A stretch of 5,472 nt of DNA from JAIMBK01 sp040755975 (GCA_040755975.1 JBFLZY010000133.1:1-5472); one strand, 5' to 3'; shown: positions 1-4,992, numbered from the stretch's first letter. Numbers and translations: made by a program. The notes: a model not told the origin generated them from the letters alone.

Positions 1-1200
1 GATACTTCGGAGGCCGGGCGAAAGGTTACCCGGAACCTGTTGCTGGCCTACGAAGCGGGCCTGGGGCGCGGGGAAAACCCCATTTTCCCCAACATCATCT
101 TCCGTTTGCAGAAAGGGGTCAACTTTGCTCCCGGCGATCCCAACTACGACCTGTTTAAACTGGCCGTCCGGGTGGCCAGCAAGCGTTTAAACCCAACGTT
201 CAGCTTCATGGATTCTTCGTTTAACACCCCGTATGGCGACCAGGTGGCCTACATGGGCTGCCGCTCCCGGGTGATGGCCAACCGGCGGGGGCCGGAGGTG
301 ACCACCGGGCGGGGAAACCTGTCCTTTACCACCATCAATTTGCCCCGGTTGGGGATCAAGGCCGAGCGCAATCTGCCGGCGTTTTACCGGCTGCTGGAAG
401 AAACCGCGGAACTGGTCGTCAACCAGTTGTACCATCGTTTTAAGGTGCAGTGTAAACTAAAGGTAAAGGACCTTCCCTTCGTCATGGGGCAGGGGCTTTA
501 CCTGGGTTCGGAGGGATTAAAGCCGGAAGATTCCATTGCGCCGGCCATCGTTAACGGAACGCTGGCGCTCGGTTTCATCGGCCTGGCCGAGGCGCTGGTG
601 GCGCTGACGGGCTACCACCACGGGCAAAGCGAGGAGGCGCAGGCCCTGGGCCAGGAGATCGTGGCCTTTCTGCGGAAGAAGGTGGACGAAGCCTGCGAGC
701 GCTTTAATCTGAACTATACCTTGCTGGGCACGCCGGCGGAAGGGTTGTCCGGCCGCTTCGTCAAGCTGGACCGCAAGGAGTTCGGGATTATTCCCGGGGT
801 GACCAACCGGGATTATTACACCAATTCGTTCCACATCCCGGTTTATTTCCCCATCAGCAGCTTTGACAAGATCCGGCTGGAGGGGCCTTACCACAAGTAC
901 TGCAACGCCGGCCACATCAGCTACGTGGAGATGGCCTCCCCGCCCGAGCACAACCCGGAAGCGGTGGAAACCATCATCCGGCACATGGCCGAGAGCGACA
1001 TGGGCTACGCCGGGGTCAACTACCCCGTTGATTTTTGCTGCGGGTGCAACCTGCTGGGCGTGATTAACGAAAGAACCTGCCCGCGCTGCGGCTCTCCCGA
1101 CATCCGCCGGGTGCGCCGGATCACCGGCTACCTGAGTACGGTCGACCGTTTTAACGACAGCAAGGTGCGGGAGCTTAACGACCGGCTGGTGCACCGGTAA
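1..1200 (+). CDS. nrdD: Anaerobic (class III) ribonucleoside-triphosphate reductase, C-terminal part
   Basis: This is the large subunit of the oxygen-sensitive cytoplasmic reductase that turns ribonucleoside triphosphates into deoxyribonucleotides with a glycyl radical. The reading frame is open from base 1, so the 5' end, including any ATP-cone, lies outside; 399 codons are visible, whereas the family usually has about 600-750 residues. Residues below count from base 1. The segment YMGCRSRV carries Cys87, at the place where the family has its active-site thiyl cysteine. The core strand GRGNLSFTTINLPRLG follows at 103-118. Cys346/Cys349 and Cys360/Cys363 form the C-terminal zinc site, with an extra Cys347 next to the first. 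RRITGYLS puts the radical glycine at Gly376 (codon 1126-1128). A TTG at 40 is internal to the conserved region and is not the start. The activase NrdG is encoded downstream at 2252, separated from nrdD by a toxin-antitoxin pair. Confidence 0.96.
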   Translation, partial: DTSEAGRKVTRNLLLAYEAGLGRGENPIFPNIIFRLQKGVNFAPGDPNYDLFKLAVRVASKRLNPTFSFMDSSFNTPYGDQVAYMGCRSRVMANRRGPEVTTGRGNLSFTTINLPRLGIKAERNLPAFYRLLEETAELVVNQLYHRFKVQCKLKVKDLPFVMGQGLYLGSEGLKPEDSIAPAIVNGTLALGFIGLAEALVALTGYHHGQSEEAQALGQEIVAFLRKKVDEACERFNLNYTLLGTPAEGLSGRFVKLDRKEFGIIPGVTNRDYYTNSFHIPVYFPISSFDKIRLEGPYHKYCNAGHISYVEMASPPEHNPEAVETIIRHMAESDMGYAGVNYPVDFCCGCNLLGVINERTCPRCGSPDIRRVRRITGYLSTVDRFNDSKVRELNDRLVHR

Positions 1201-1205
1201 GACCG

Positions 1206-1305
1206 GCAAGGGAGTAACTATGTGTGTTATTGAATTACAGGCAATGAATTACAGGCAATGCCCGGCTCAGGGGCTTGAAGACTGAGACGCAAGGGAGTAG
1301 CTATG
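1206..1305 (+). repeat. Duplicated SD-ATG segment (direct repeat)
   Basis: GCAAGGGAGTAACTATG at 1206-1222 recurs as GCAAGGGAGTAGCTATG at 1289-1305: 16 of 17 bases agree, with an offset of 83 bases. Each copy is a complete translation start (AGGGAG, 6-base spacer, ATG), and each is followed by only a very short reading frame. The region lies between the nrdD stop and mntA. It looks like a local duplication of an initiation region, or a scar of the rearrangement that brought in the toxin-antitoxin pair. The function is not known. Confidence 0.7.
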
Positions 1306-1332
1306 CCATTAGTTGTTTTTAGGTTTCTTTGA
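1220..1332 (+). other. Two mini-ORFs with good ribosome binding sites, upstream of mntA
   Basis: The ATG at 1220 opens a 21-codon frame ending with TGA at 1283-1285 (MCVIELQAMNYRQCPAQGLED). The ATG at 1303 opens a 9-codon frame ending with TGA at 1330-1332 (MPLVVFRFL). Both have an AGGGAG six bases upstream. The second stops directly before the GAGGAG of mntA, so ribosomes ending there could reinitiate at the mntA ATG at 1346. They may be leader peptides, or relics of a disrupted start. Neither peptide resembles a family I know. Confidence 0.25.
1231..1260 (+). repeat. 14-bp tandem duplication
   Basis: TGAATTACAGGCAA occurs twice without a gap (1231-1244 and 1245-1258), followed by TG, the first two bases of a third unit. 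It lies inside the first mini-ORF, between the two copies of the duplicated SD-ATG segment. A 14-bp unit is not a multiple of three, so the duplication shifts any frame that crosses it. This fits a replication-slippage scar in a region without strong coding constraint. Confidence 0.85.
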
Positions 1333-1345
1333 GGAGCAAGAAGTA

Positions 1346-1768
1346 ATGCCTGGCGAACCTCAGACGCTTCCGGTGGGAAATTTACGTAAGGTGGTAGAAA
1401 GGTTTGGTTTTGTTGAGCTGGCCTATCTTTTTGGCTCTTTTGTCAGGGGAGAGGTTTATCACGATCTCGATCTGGGATTGGTTCTTAATGAAAGCCTTTC
1501 TCTAAAAGAACGCTGGCCTTATGCTCTGAAAGTGGCCGGGGAAGCGGAAAAAGCCATCAAATACGCTGTTCCTGTCGATGTCCGCCTGCTTAACGAAGCG
1601 CCGCCGAAATTTTCTTACCAGGTGCTGAAAACCGGTCGGCTTCTTTTCGCCCGCTCGGAAGCCGTCCGGATCAGGTACGAAAAGGAAATAATGCTTGCCT
1701 ACCTGGATTTCCAGGAGACAGATCGCTGGTTCGACGCAAAATTGCTGGAGGCGGTCAGCAGACTTTAA
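1346..1768 (+). CDS. mntA: MntA-type minimal nucleotidyltransferase, antitoxin of an MNT/HEPN pair
   Basis: This 140-residue protein belongs to the DNA-polymerase-beta-like minimal nucleotidyltransferases. In characterised MntA-HepT systems this partner adenylylates a tyrosine of the HEPN toxin and neutralises it. The nucleotide-binding motif begins with Gly30-Ser31 and reaches Asp40 and Asp42 in HDLDLGLVL; VPVDVRLLNEAP supplies the likely third catalytic acid, Asp78. The tail pattern YQVLKTGRLLFA (91-102) is typical of the family. The ATG at 1346 is preferred because GAGGAG (1331-1336) lies nine bases upstream; a TTG at 1313 in the same frame has no comparable site. The partner gene starts 57 bases downstream. 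A hand count over 1381-1500 gives 51 G+C of 120 (about 43%), against 71 of 120 (about 59%) over 841-960 in nrdD, so this gene may have been acquired. The role as antitoxin is inferred from the family and the neighbour. Confidence 0.87.
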   Translation: MPGEPQTLPVGNLRKVVERFGFVELAYLFGSFVRGEVYHDLDLGLVLNESLSLKERWPYALKVAGEAEKAIKYAVPVDVRLLNEAPPKFSYQVLKTGRLLFARSEAVRIRYEKEIMLAYLDFQETDRWFDAKLLEAVSRL

Positions 1769-1781
1769 TTTTTGATTTCAC

Positions 1782-1818
1782 TGCAAAAACCCCATTTGCA
1801 CCACCATCGAGGGAGGTG
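1782..1818 (+). promoter_or_regulatory. hepT ribosome binding site with two overlapping small hairpins
   Basis: GGGAGGTG (1811-1818), seven bases before the hepT ATG, is one mismatch from the ideal AGGAGGTG. TGCAAA (1782-1787) can pair with TTTGCA (1795-1800). Alternatively, CACCACC (1799-1805) can pair with GGAGGTG (1812-1818) with one A-A mismatch, which would bury the SD. The two helices share bases 1799-1800 and so compete. The pairing is seen in the sequence; a role in limiting toxin translation is inference. Confidence 0.3.
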
Positions 1819-1825
1819 CCGGCTG

Positions 1826-2248
1826 ATGGACGACCGCCAGGAAATGATGGCTCACCTGGAAGAACTGCATCAAGCGTTAATCGATTGGAACCGCTACCAG
1901 GCGAAGGTATCGCTTTCCGATCTCCGCGCCAGCCGCGATACAAGAAATATGGTTCTGCACGCCCTGCTGGTGGCCATCCAGGCTTCCCTCGACCTAGCTG
2001 CGCACTTAATTGCCGCTAAAAGATTAGAGCGGCCGGCGACCTACCGGCAAGCTTTTGAAATTCTTACCGAAAAGGGCTTTCTTCCCACCCGGTTGGGGGA
2101 AAAGCTGGCGGAACTGGCTTCCTTCCGGAACGTTCTGGTGCACATTTACTGGCGCCTGGATTTAGAGAGGGTTTTTGATCTTTTGCAAACCGGCTACGAT
2201 CCCCTGGTGGAGTTTTGCCGGACGGTGGTCCGGTTAATGGAGGAGTGA
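1826..2248 (+). CDS. hepT: HepT-type HEPN ribonuclease toxin (DUF86 family)
   Basis: This 140-residue, mostly helical protein is the HEPN partner of the preceding nucleotidyltransferase. The signature RNVLVHIY (101-108) matches the HepT motif RX4HXY: Arg101 and His106 form the expected RNase site, and Tyr108 is the residue that MntA modifies with AMP in characterised pairs. The N-terminal half (5-66) fits the first HEPN helices, with YRQAFEILTEKGFLP (73-87) leading to the motif helix. The ATG at 1826 is chosen for its near-perfect SD; an in-frame TTG at 1772 would add 18 residues unlike the family and lacks a ribosome binding site. The ribosome binding site of nrdG overlaps the end of this gene. 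G+C over 1921-2040 is 71 of 120 by hand count, like the host genes and unlike mntA. All motif residues are present, so it is probably active. Its RNA target cannot be told from sequence. Confidence 0.9.
   Translation: MDDRQEMMAHLEELHQALIDWNRYQAKVSLSDLRASRDTRNMVLHALLVAIQASLDLAAHLIAAKRLERPATYRQAFEILTEKGFLPTRLGEKLAELASFRNVLVHIYWRLDLERVFDLLQTGYDPLVEFCRTVVRLMEE
2239..2243 (+). promoter_or_regulatory. nrdG Shine-Dalgarno inside the end of hepT
   Basis: GGAGG lies within the last codons of hepT (ATG GAG GAG TGA, 2237-2248), eight bases before the nrdG GTG at 2252. Only three bases separate the hepT stop from the nrdG start. This fixes the nrdG start and implies translational coupling of toxin and activase. 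Confidence 0.85.
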
Positions 2249-2251
2249 AAA

Positions 2252-2815
2252 GTGTCCAGAGCAATGCCGGGAGCACCCGCGGGCGAAGATGCCCGTCCGG
2301 GCGAAAGGATAGCGGTAAAAGTGGCCGGCGTGGCGAAAGAAAGTGTGGTGGACGGCCCGGGGCTGCGCTTCGTTGTTTTTGCCCAGGGCTGCCCCCACCA
2401 CTGCCCGGGCTGCCAGAACCCGGACACCTGGGACCCGGCCGGGGGAACGGAAGTTGCCGTGGCGGAGCTGCTGGAGCAAATTAAAGCCAACCCGCTGCTC
2501 AAAGGAATCACCCTTTCCGGCGGGGAGCCCTTTTGGCAGGCCGCAGCCTTGGCCCGTTTGGCCGGGGCGGCCCGGGAGCGCGGGCTGGACGTGGTAACCT
2601 ACACCGGTTACACCTGGGAAAGATTGGTGGAACTGGCCCGCACCGGACCGGAAATAAAGCAGCTCATCGAGGCCTCTGATTATATCGTCGACGGCCCCTA
2701 CGTCGAAGCCCAGAGGGACCTGGCGCTTCCCTTCCGCGGGTCGCGCAACCAGCGCATTATCGACGTGCGGGCCTCCCTGGCCGCCGGGAAAGCCGTCCTG
2801 GCTGCGTGGGGGTAA
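2252..2815 (+). CDS. nrdG: Anaerobic ribonucleoside-triphosphate reductase activating protein (radical SAM)
   Basis: NrdG uses a [4Fe-4S] cluster and S-adenosylmethionine to generate the glycyl radical on NrdD. The protein has 187 residues. GCPHHCPGC contains the Cx3Cx2C cluster motif, Cys47, Cys51 and Cys54. SGGEP (89-93) is the SAM-binding motif. VDGPGLRFVVFAQG (33-46) before the cluster and DYIVDGPYVEAQRDL with FRGSRNQRIID (143-171) are typical of NrdG. The GTG at 2252 is chosen for the GGAGG eight bases upstream; the next in-frame ATG, at 2264, has only a weak site. The first 17 or so residues (rich in Ala, Pro and Gly) extend beyond the usual family start and look unstructured. The gene should be co-transcribed with nrdD, mntA and hepT: no terminator-like hairpin was seen between 1200 and 2252. 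The terminal residues AAGKAVLAAWG look like a complete end. Confidence 0.95.
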   Translation: MSRAMPGAPAGEDARPGERIAVKVAGVAKESVVDGPGLRFVVFAQGCPHHCPGCQNPDTWDPAGGTEVAVAELLEQIKANPLLKGITLSGGEPFWQAAALARLAGAARERGLDVVTYTGYTWERLVELARTGPEIKQLIEASDYIVDGPYVEAQRDLALPFRGSRNQRIIDVRASLAAGKAVLAAWG

Positions 2816-2828
2816 GGGGGGAGAAGGC

Positions 2829-2957
2829 CATTCGCCCGTCATCCTTGGAGAACCTGGTGATGAGGCTTTGCTTGGCGTCGTTACCCTGGAAATCCTGGGT
2901 CTTACTTTTAACCCGTTTAACCGCACCCTGCAGCCCATGAGAATGTTATTGATCTAG
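2829..2957 (+). pseudogene. C-terminal remnant of a retropepsin-like (clan AA) aspartic protease
   Basis: In the frame ending with TAG at 2955-2957, the codons from 2829 read HSPVILGEPGDEALLG followed by VVTLEILGLTFNPFNRTLQP and MRMLLI. This matches the end of small bacterial clan AA proteases, where a conserved LLG...LE.LGL..(D/N)P...L.P segment forms the last strands. The catalytic Asp-Thr-Gly part, normally some 70-90 residues earlier, is absent: the sequence just upstream is the intact 3' end of nrdG. There is no in-frame ATG and no ribosome binding site, so the remnant is probably not translated. It suggests a deletion or insertion boundary directly behind nrdG. The assignment rests on remembered family pattern only. 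Confidence 0.6.
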
Positions 2958-2980
2958 CCCGGTATCCATGGCCGCCCCCC

Positions 2981-3011
2981 TTTGTGCCTTTGTGCCTGTT
3001 CCCTTCGTGCC
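2981..3011 (+). repeat. Short GTGCC-type repeat
   Basis: TTTGTGCC occurs twice in tandem (2981-2996), and a variant, TTCGTGCC, follows at 3004-3011 after seven bases. It lies in noncoding DNA between the protease remnant and the LysM gene. It may be slippage debris. No function is evident. Confidence 0.6.
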
Positions 3012-3021
3012 TGGTAGCGAT

Positions 3022-3097
3022 AAAACTCACTCTTCTTCTGTTTTCAACATAGGATATTATAGCCTTTTTAGTCTACGCTTAAAGGAGAGTGAGTTTT
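3022..3097 (+). promoter_or_regulatory. 16-bp inverted repeat sequestering the SD of the LysM gene
   Basis: Bases 3022-3037 can pair with 3082-3097: twelve consecutive Watson-Crick pairs (AAAACTCACTCT with AGAGTGAGTTTT), then one T-G wobble and three more pairs, enclosing a 44-base loop. The right arm contains the AAGGAG (3082-3087) of the LysM gene and ends right at its TTG start. In any transcript that begins upstream, for example read-through from nrdG, the SD would be closed. A transcript starting in the loop would lack the left arm and leave it open. The pairing is seen; the regulatory effect is inference. Confidence 0.5.
3029..3056 (+). promoter_or_regulatory. Possible sigma-K-like sporulation promoter before the LysM gene
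   Basis: AC (3029-3030), 17 bases, then CATAGGATA (3048-3056) fits the Bacillus sigma-K consensus AC-N16/17-CATANNNTA. Transcription would start near 3063, inside the loop of the inverted repeat and about 35 bases before the TTG start. The motif has few fixed bases and could be a chance match. No good sigma-A promoter was found nearby. Confidence 0.25.
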
Positions 3098-4210
3098 TTG
3101 GTTATTTACTACGTTCAGCCGGGGGATACCCTCTACCAGATTGCCCAGCGGTATAACACCACGGTGCAGCGGTTGCTGGAGCTAAATGATCTCCCCGATC
3201 CGGATATGCTTACGGTGGGGATGAAATTAAATATCGACGCTCCGTTTGCCGGTGGTGGCGGCGAAGAAAGCGAATCTGGCGACCCTTACGTCAGCCGGCT
3301 TTTTGACGGCATTCTGCACATTATTGCCACCGATCGACTTCGGTACTTGCGCGGCGAGCCCGTAAGGCTTTCGCTGGTGAAGGTAAATGTTACTGCTTTA
3401 CCCATTACCCTGCATTACCGGACGGGGCAGCGCTTTGACTTTGCCGCTTTCCGGGAAGGGCGGGAACTGTGGCGCTGGTCGGCGGCCCAGGCTTTTCCCC
3501 AGGTGACCGGCCGGGTTGTCCTGCAGCCCGGGGAAAGCCAGAGTTTCCACGTTACCTGGGACCAGCGGGACAACGCCGGCCGCCTGATTGAGCCGGGGCT
3601 GGTGACGATCCGCGGGTACAACGCGGCCGAAGAATTGCGTACCCGGTCCGTGCCGATCGTCATCCGGATTCGTCCGGCCGTTGCGCCTGCGCCGGTACCG
3701 ACGCCCGTGCCGACCCCGCCGCCGGGGGTTTGCCCCAGCGGAAATCTCCTTGCCGATCCGGGCTTTGAGGAGTGGCGCGACGAGAACACCCCCGTACACT
3801 GGAACGGAACCAATTTATACCGGACCCGTTACGTCAAGTCCGGAAAGTTTGCGGCCGGATTGGGGGCGGTGCATACGGAGCGGGCCACCCTTACCCAGTC
3901 GGTAGCCGGGCTGCCCGGCCGGATCTACCAGTTGCGGTTCTGGGCGCGGGAAATTCCGCAAACCCCGCCGCGGGGGAATTTCACTTTAAACGCTACGGTC
4001 TTTTTCTACGACGCCGCCGGCCGGTTCATCAGCCGTGCCGACCCTGTTTTTACGCAAACCGCCATTCCGGAAAGCTACACCTTGTATACTTTGACTACCG
4101 GCTTAAGCCCCGCCGGGACGGCCCGGGCCGAGGTGCGCTTTGCCTTTACGCCGGCCCCGGACAACAACAACACGGTGGGTATTGACGACGTGGACTTCCG
4201 GTGCATCTGA
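3098..4210 (+). CDS. LysM - BsuPI - jelly-roll domain protein, possibly spore or cell-envelope associated
   Basis: The 370-residue protein has three parts. A LysM peptidoglycan-binding domain (2-47) begins YYVQPGDTLYQIAQRYNTTV and ends MLTVGMKLNI. After a Gly/Glu/Ser linker (51-62) comes a beta-rich region (about 70-192) resembling the BsuPI intracellular proteinase inhibitor fold, with VVLQPGESQSFHVTWDQRD and a late GLVTIRGYN strand. A proline-rich hinge (193-210) leads to a C-terminal jelly-roll domain (about 215-370) that opens NLLADPGFEEW, like carbohydrate-binding modules. Cys212 and Cys369, which flank that domain, are the only cysteines and could form a disulfide. No signal peptide is present, so export, if any, is by an unusual route or after mother-cell lysis. 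TTG 3098 is preferred over GTG 3089: AAGGAG (3082-3087) lies ten bases before the TTG but one base before the GTG. Its substrate is unknown. Confidence 0.85.
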   Translation: MVIYYVQPGDTLYQIAQRYNTTVQRLLELNDLPDPDMLTVGMKLNIDAPFAGGGGEESESGDPYVSRLFDGILHIIATDRLRYLRGEPVRLSLVKVNVTALPITLHYRTGQRFDFAAFREGRELWRWSAAQAFPQVTGRVVLQPGESQSFHVTWDQRDNAGRLIEPGLVTIRGYNAAEELRTRSVPIVIRIRPAVAPAPVPTPVPTPPPGVCPSGNLLADPGFEEWRDENTPVHWNGTNLYRTRYVKSGKFAAGLGAVHTERATLTQSVAGLPGRIYQLRFWAREIPQTPPRGNFTLNATVFFYDAAGRFISRADPVFTQTAIPESYTLYTLTTGLSPAGTARAEVRFAFTPAPDNNNTVGIDDVDFRCI

Positions 4211-4224
4211 GGTTGAAAACGCCG

Positions 4225-4249
4225 CAAAGAAAATGCTTAAGTTTTCTTG
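4225..4249 (+). other. Weak hairpin downstream of the LysM gene
   Basis: CAAAGAAAA (4225-4233) pairs with TTTTCTTG (4242-4249) with one bulged A, leaving an eight-base loop. It lies just after the LysM stop. No T-run follows, so it is not a terminator by itself. It could protect the 3' end of the mRNA. Confidence 0.25.
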
Positions 4250-4300
4250 CTTTGCACACTGGCGTGCCTGTCGCCGGGAAACTTCGCCGCTCCTGAATAG

Positions 4301-4341
4301 AAAACGTGGGTGTTTGAATTTGAAAATAACCCACGTTTTTT
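4301..4341 (+). terminator. Rho-independent terminator, possibly bidirectional, between convergent genes
   Basis: AAAACGTGGGT (4301-4311) and ACCCACGTTTT (4329-4339) form a perfect 11-bp stem with a 17-base loop, and the T-run continues to 4341. It ends the LysM transcript (stop at 4210). On the - strand the stem is followed by four Ts, so it may also stop fmdB transcription (stop at 4465), though more weakly. The rest of 4211-4464 holds no gene I can support. Confidence 0.85.
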
Positions 4342-4464
4342 GTTCTCACCTTTTTTATTCCTGGCTTCCCAAGAAAGCCCGGTTGATGATTTTTTGACCC
4401 CTTCGCTGGCCTGTAACCCGTCACAGAAGCGCTCCTTTAACGCAACCGGACGCCGTCGGCCCGG

Positions 4465-4716
4465 CTAGTGACCGCAGGTGGCGCAGCTTCCGGAACTGCA
4501 GCCCGCGCAGCCGCCACCGCCGCCGTTGCCGCCGCTGAAATCCAGCCCGCCGTCGCCGCCCTTCGCCCCTCCCCGGGCGGTAAAGCTGCTCATTACCCGC
4601 GCGGGACCGGGTTTCCCGCAATTCGGGCAGGTGAGGTGCTCACCCGTTTCCCCCAGCGCGCATAACTTTTCAAAGCGCCTGGCGCAGGCAGCGCATTTGA
4701 ATTCGTAGATCGGCAT
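4465..4716 (-). CDS. FmdB-family zinc-ribbon protein
   Basis: This 83-residue protein starts MPIYEFKCAAC, the hallmark of the FmdB/CxxC zinc-ribbon family, named after a putative regulator in the formamidase cluster of Methylophilus; the biochemical role of most members is unknown. Cys8/Cys11 and Cys30/Cys33 (CPNC) form the predicted zinc knuckle pair. A glycine-rich stretch (49-69) leads to a second cysteine cluster, Cys70, Cys73, Cys78 and Cys81, that could bind another metal or be redox active; such tails recur in clostridial members. The ATG at 4716 is preferred because AAGGAG (4733-4728) lies eleven bases upstream; the in-frame GTG at 4728 overlaps that site and would add four residues before MPIYEF. 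It is a single gene with its own promoter, divergent from the dehydrogenase gene and convergent with the LysM gene. Confidence 0.9.
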   Translation of the reverse strand: MPIYEFKCAACARRFEKLCALGETGEHLTCPNCGKPGPARVMSSFTARGGAKGGDGGLDFSGGNGGGGGCAGCSSGSCATCGH

Positions 4717-4773
4717 AATTAACCGCACTCCTTTGCTGAGAACTGTAACGAGTTAAAGTTGAAAGCTACCTTT

Positions 4774-4802
4774 AGCTTACGCCAAGAGAAAAAAACTGTC
4801 AA
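4774..4802 (-). promoter_or_regulatory. Sigma-A-type promoter of the FmdB-type gene
   Basis: On the - strand, TTGACA (4802-4797) is followed after exactly 17 bases by TAAGCT (4779-4774). The -35 is a perfect match; the -10 keeps the key TA...T. The start would be near 4767, about 50 bases before the ATG. AAGCTA/TAGCTT, a 6-bp inverted repeat with a four-base loop (4763-4778), overlaps the -10 and the start. It could be an operator or a 5' hairpin. Confidence 0.6.
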
Positions 4803-4992
4803 GACCCGCGGTGCTTCCGGTAACCCCGGCACAAAAGACGGACCTGGTTTAATGGCGGTAAAACCTGACCGGTGGACGGGGCAGGCTTTTAGAAGGTTGC
4901 TTTAATTTAGAGCGGCAACATAAAAAAGAATGTTTGATGGAGATAATTTAACGAGGTTTGCTTTGCTTGTTAAATTTAATACTTTTTGGCAG
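4803..4992. other. Intergenic stretch between divergent promoters
   Basis: I see no gene here. A 17-codon frame from the ATG at 4852 lacks a ribosome binding site and is probably chance. GTTGC/GCAAC (4896-4900 and 4915-4919) is a weak inverted repeat. From about 4900 onward the DNA turns AT-rich, as is usual upstream of a strong promoter. Confidence 0.6.

Noticed and set aside
517..1209. Long open frame on the - strand opposite nrdD
   Set aside because: It lies wholly opposite the conserved nrdD sequence with its zinc and glycyl-radical motifs, and its translation resembles no family. High GC explains the lack of stops.
1313..1345. TTG start for mntA at 1313
   Set aside because: It would lie inside the second mini-ORF without a well-spaced SD; the ATG at 1346 has GAGGAG at nine bases and fits the family length.
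1772..1825. TTG start for hepT at 1772
   Set aside because: No SD precedes it, and the extra residues include a His-rich stretch that is only the translated ribosome binding region.
1201..2250. Insertion-sequence or integron-type boundaries around mntA-hepT
   Set aside because: No terminal inverted repeats, transposase fragment or flanking target duplication was seen; the direct repeat lies only on the upstream side.
2234..2938. Long open frame on the - strand opposite nrdG
   Set aside because: It overlaps intact nrdG and the protease remnant, and its protein is low-complexity and Pro/Gly/Arg-rich without motifs.
2981..3011. CRISPR-like array
   Set aside because: The units are only 8 bp, and the single spacer is 7 bp.
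2968..3156. 62-codon open frame before the LysM gene
   Set aside because: It runs through the GTGCC repeat and the inverted repeat, overlaps the LysM start out of frame and has no ribosome binding site.
4146..4424. 92-codon frame on the - strand after fmdB
   Set aside because: An SD-like AAGGAG precedes its GTG, but the frame crosses the strong terminator and the end of the LysM gene, and the product resembles nothing.
4447..4465. GC-rich inverted repeat after the fmdB stop as a terminator
   Set aside because: The arms do not form a continuous stem with a workable loop, and no T-run follows on the - strand.
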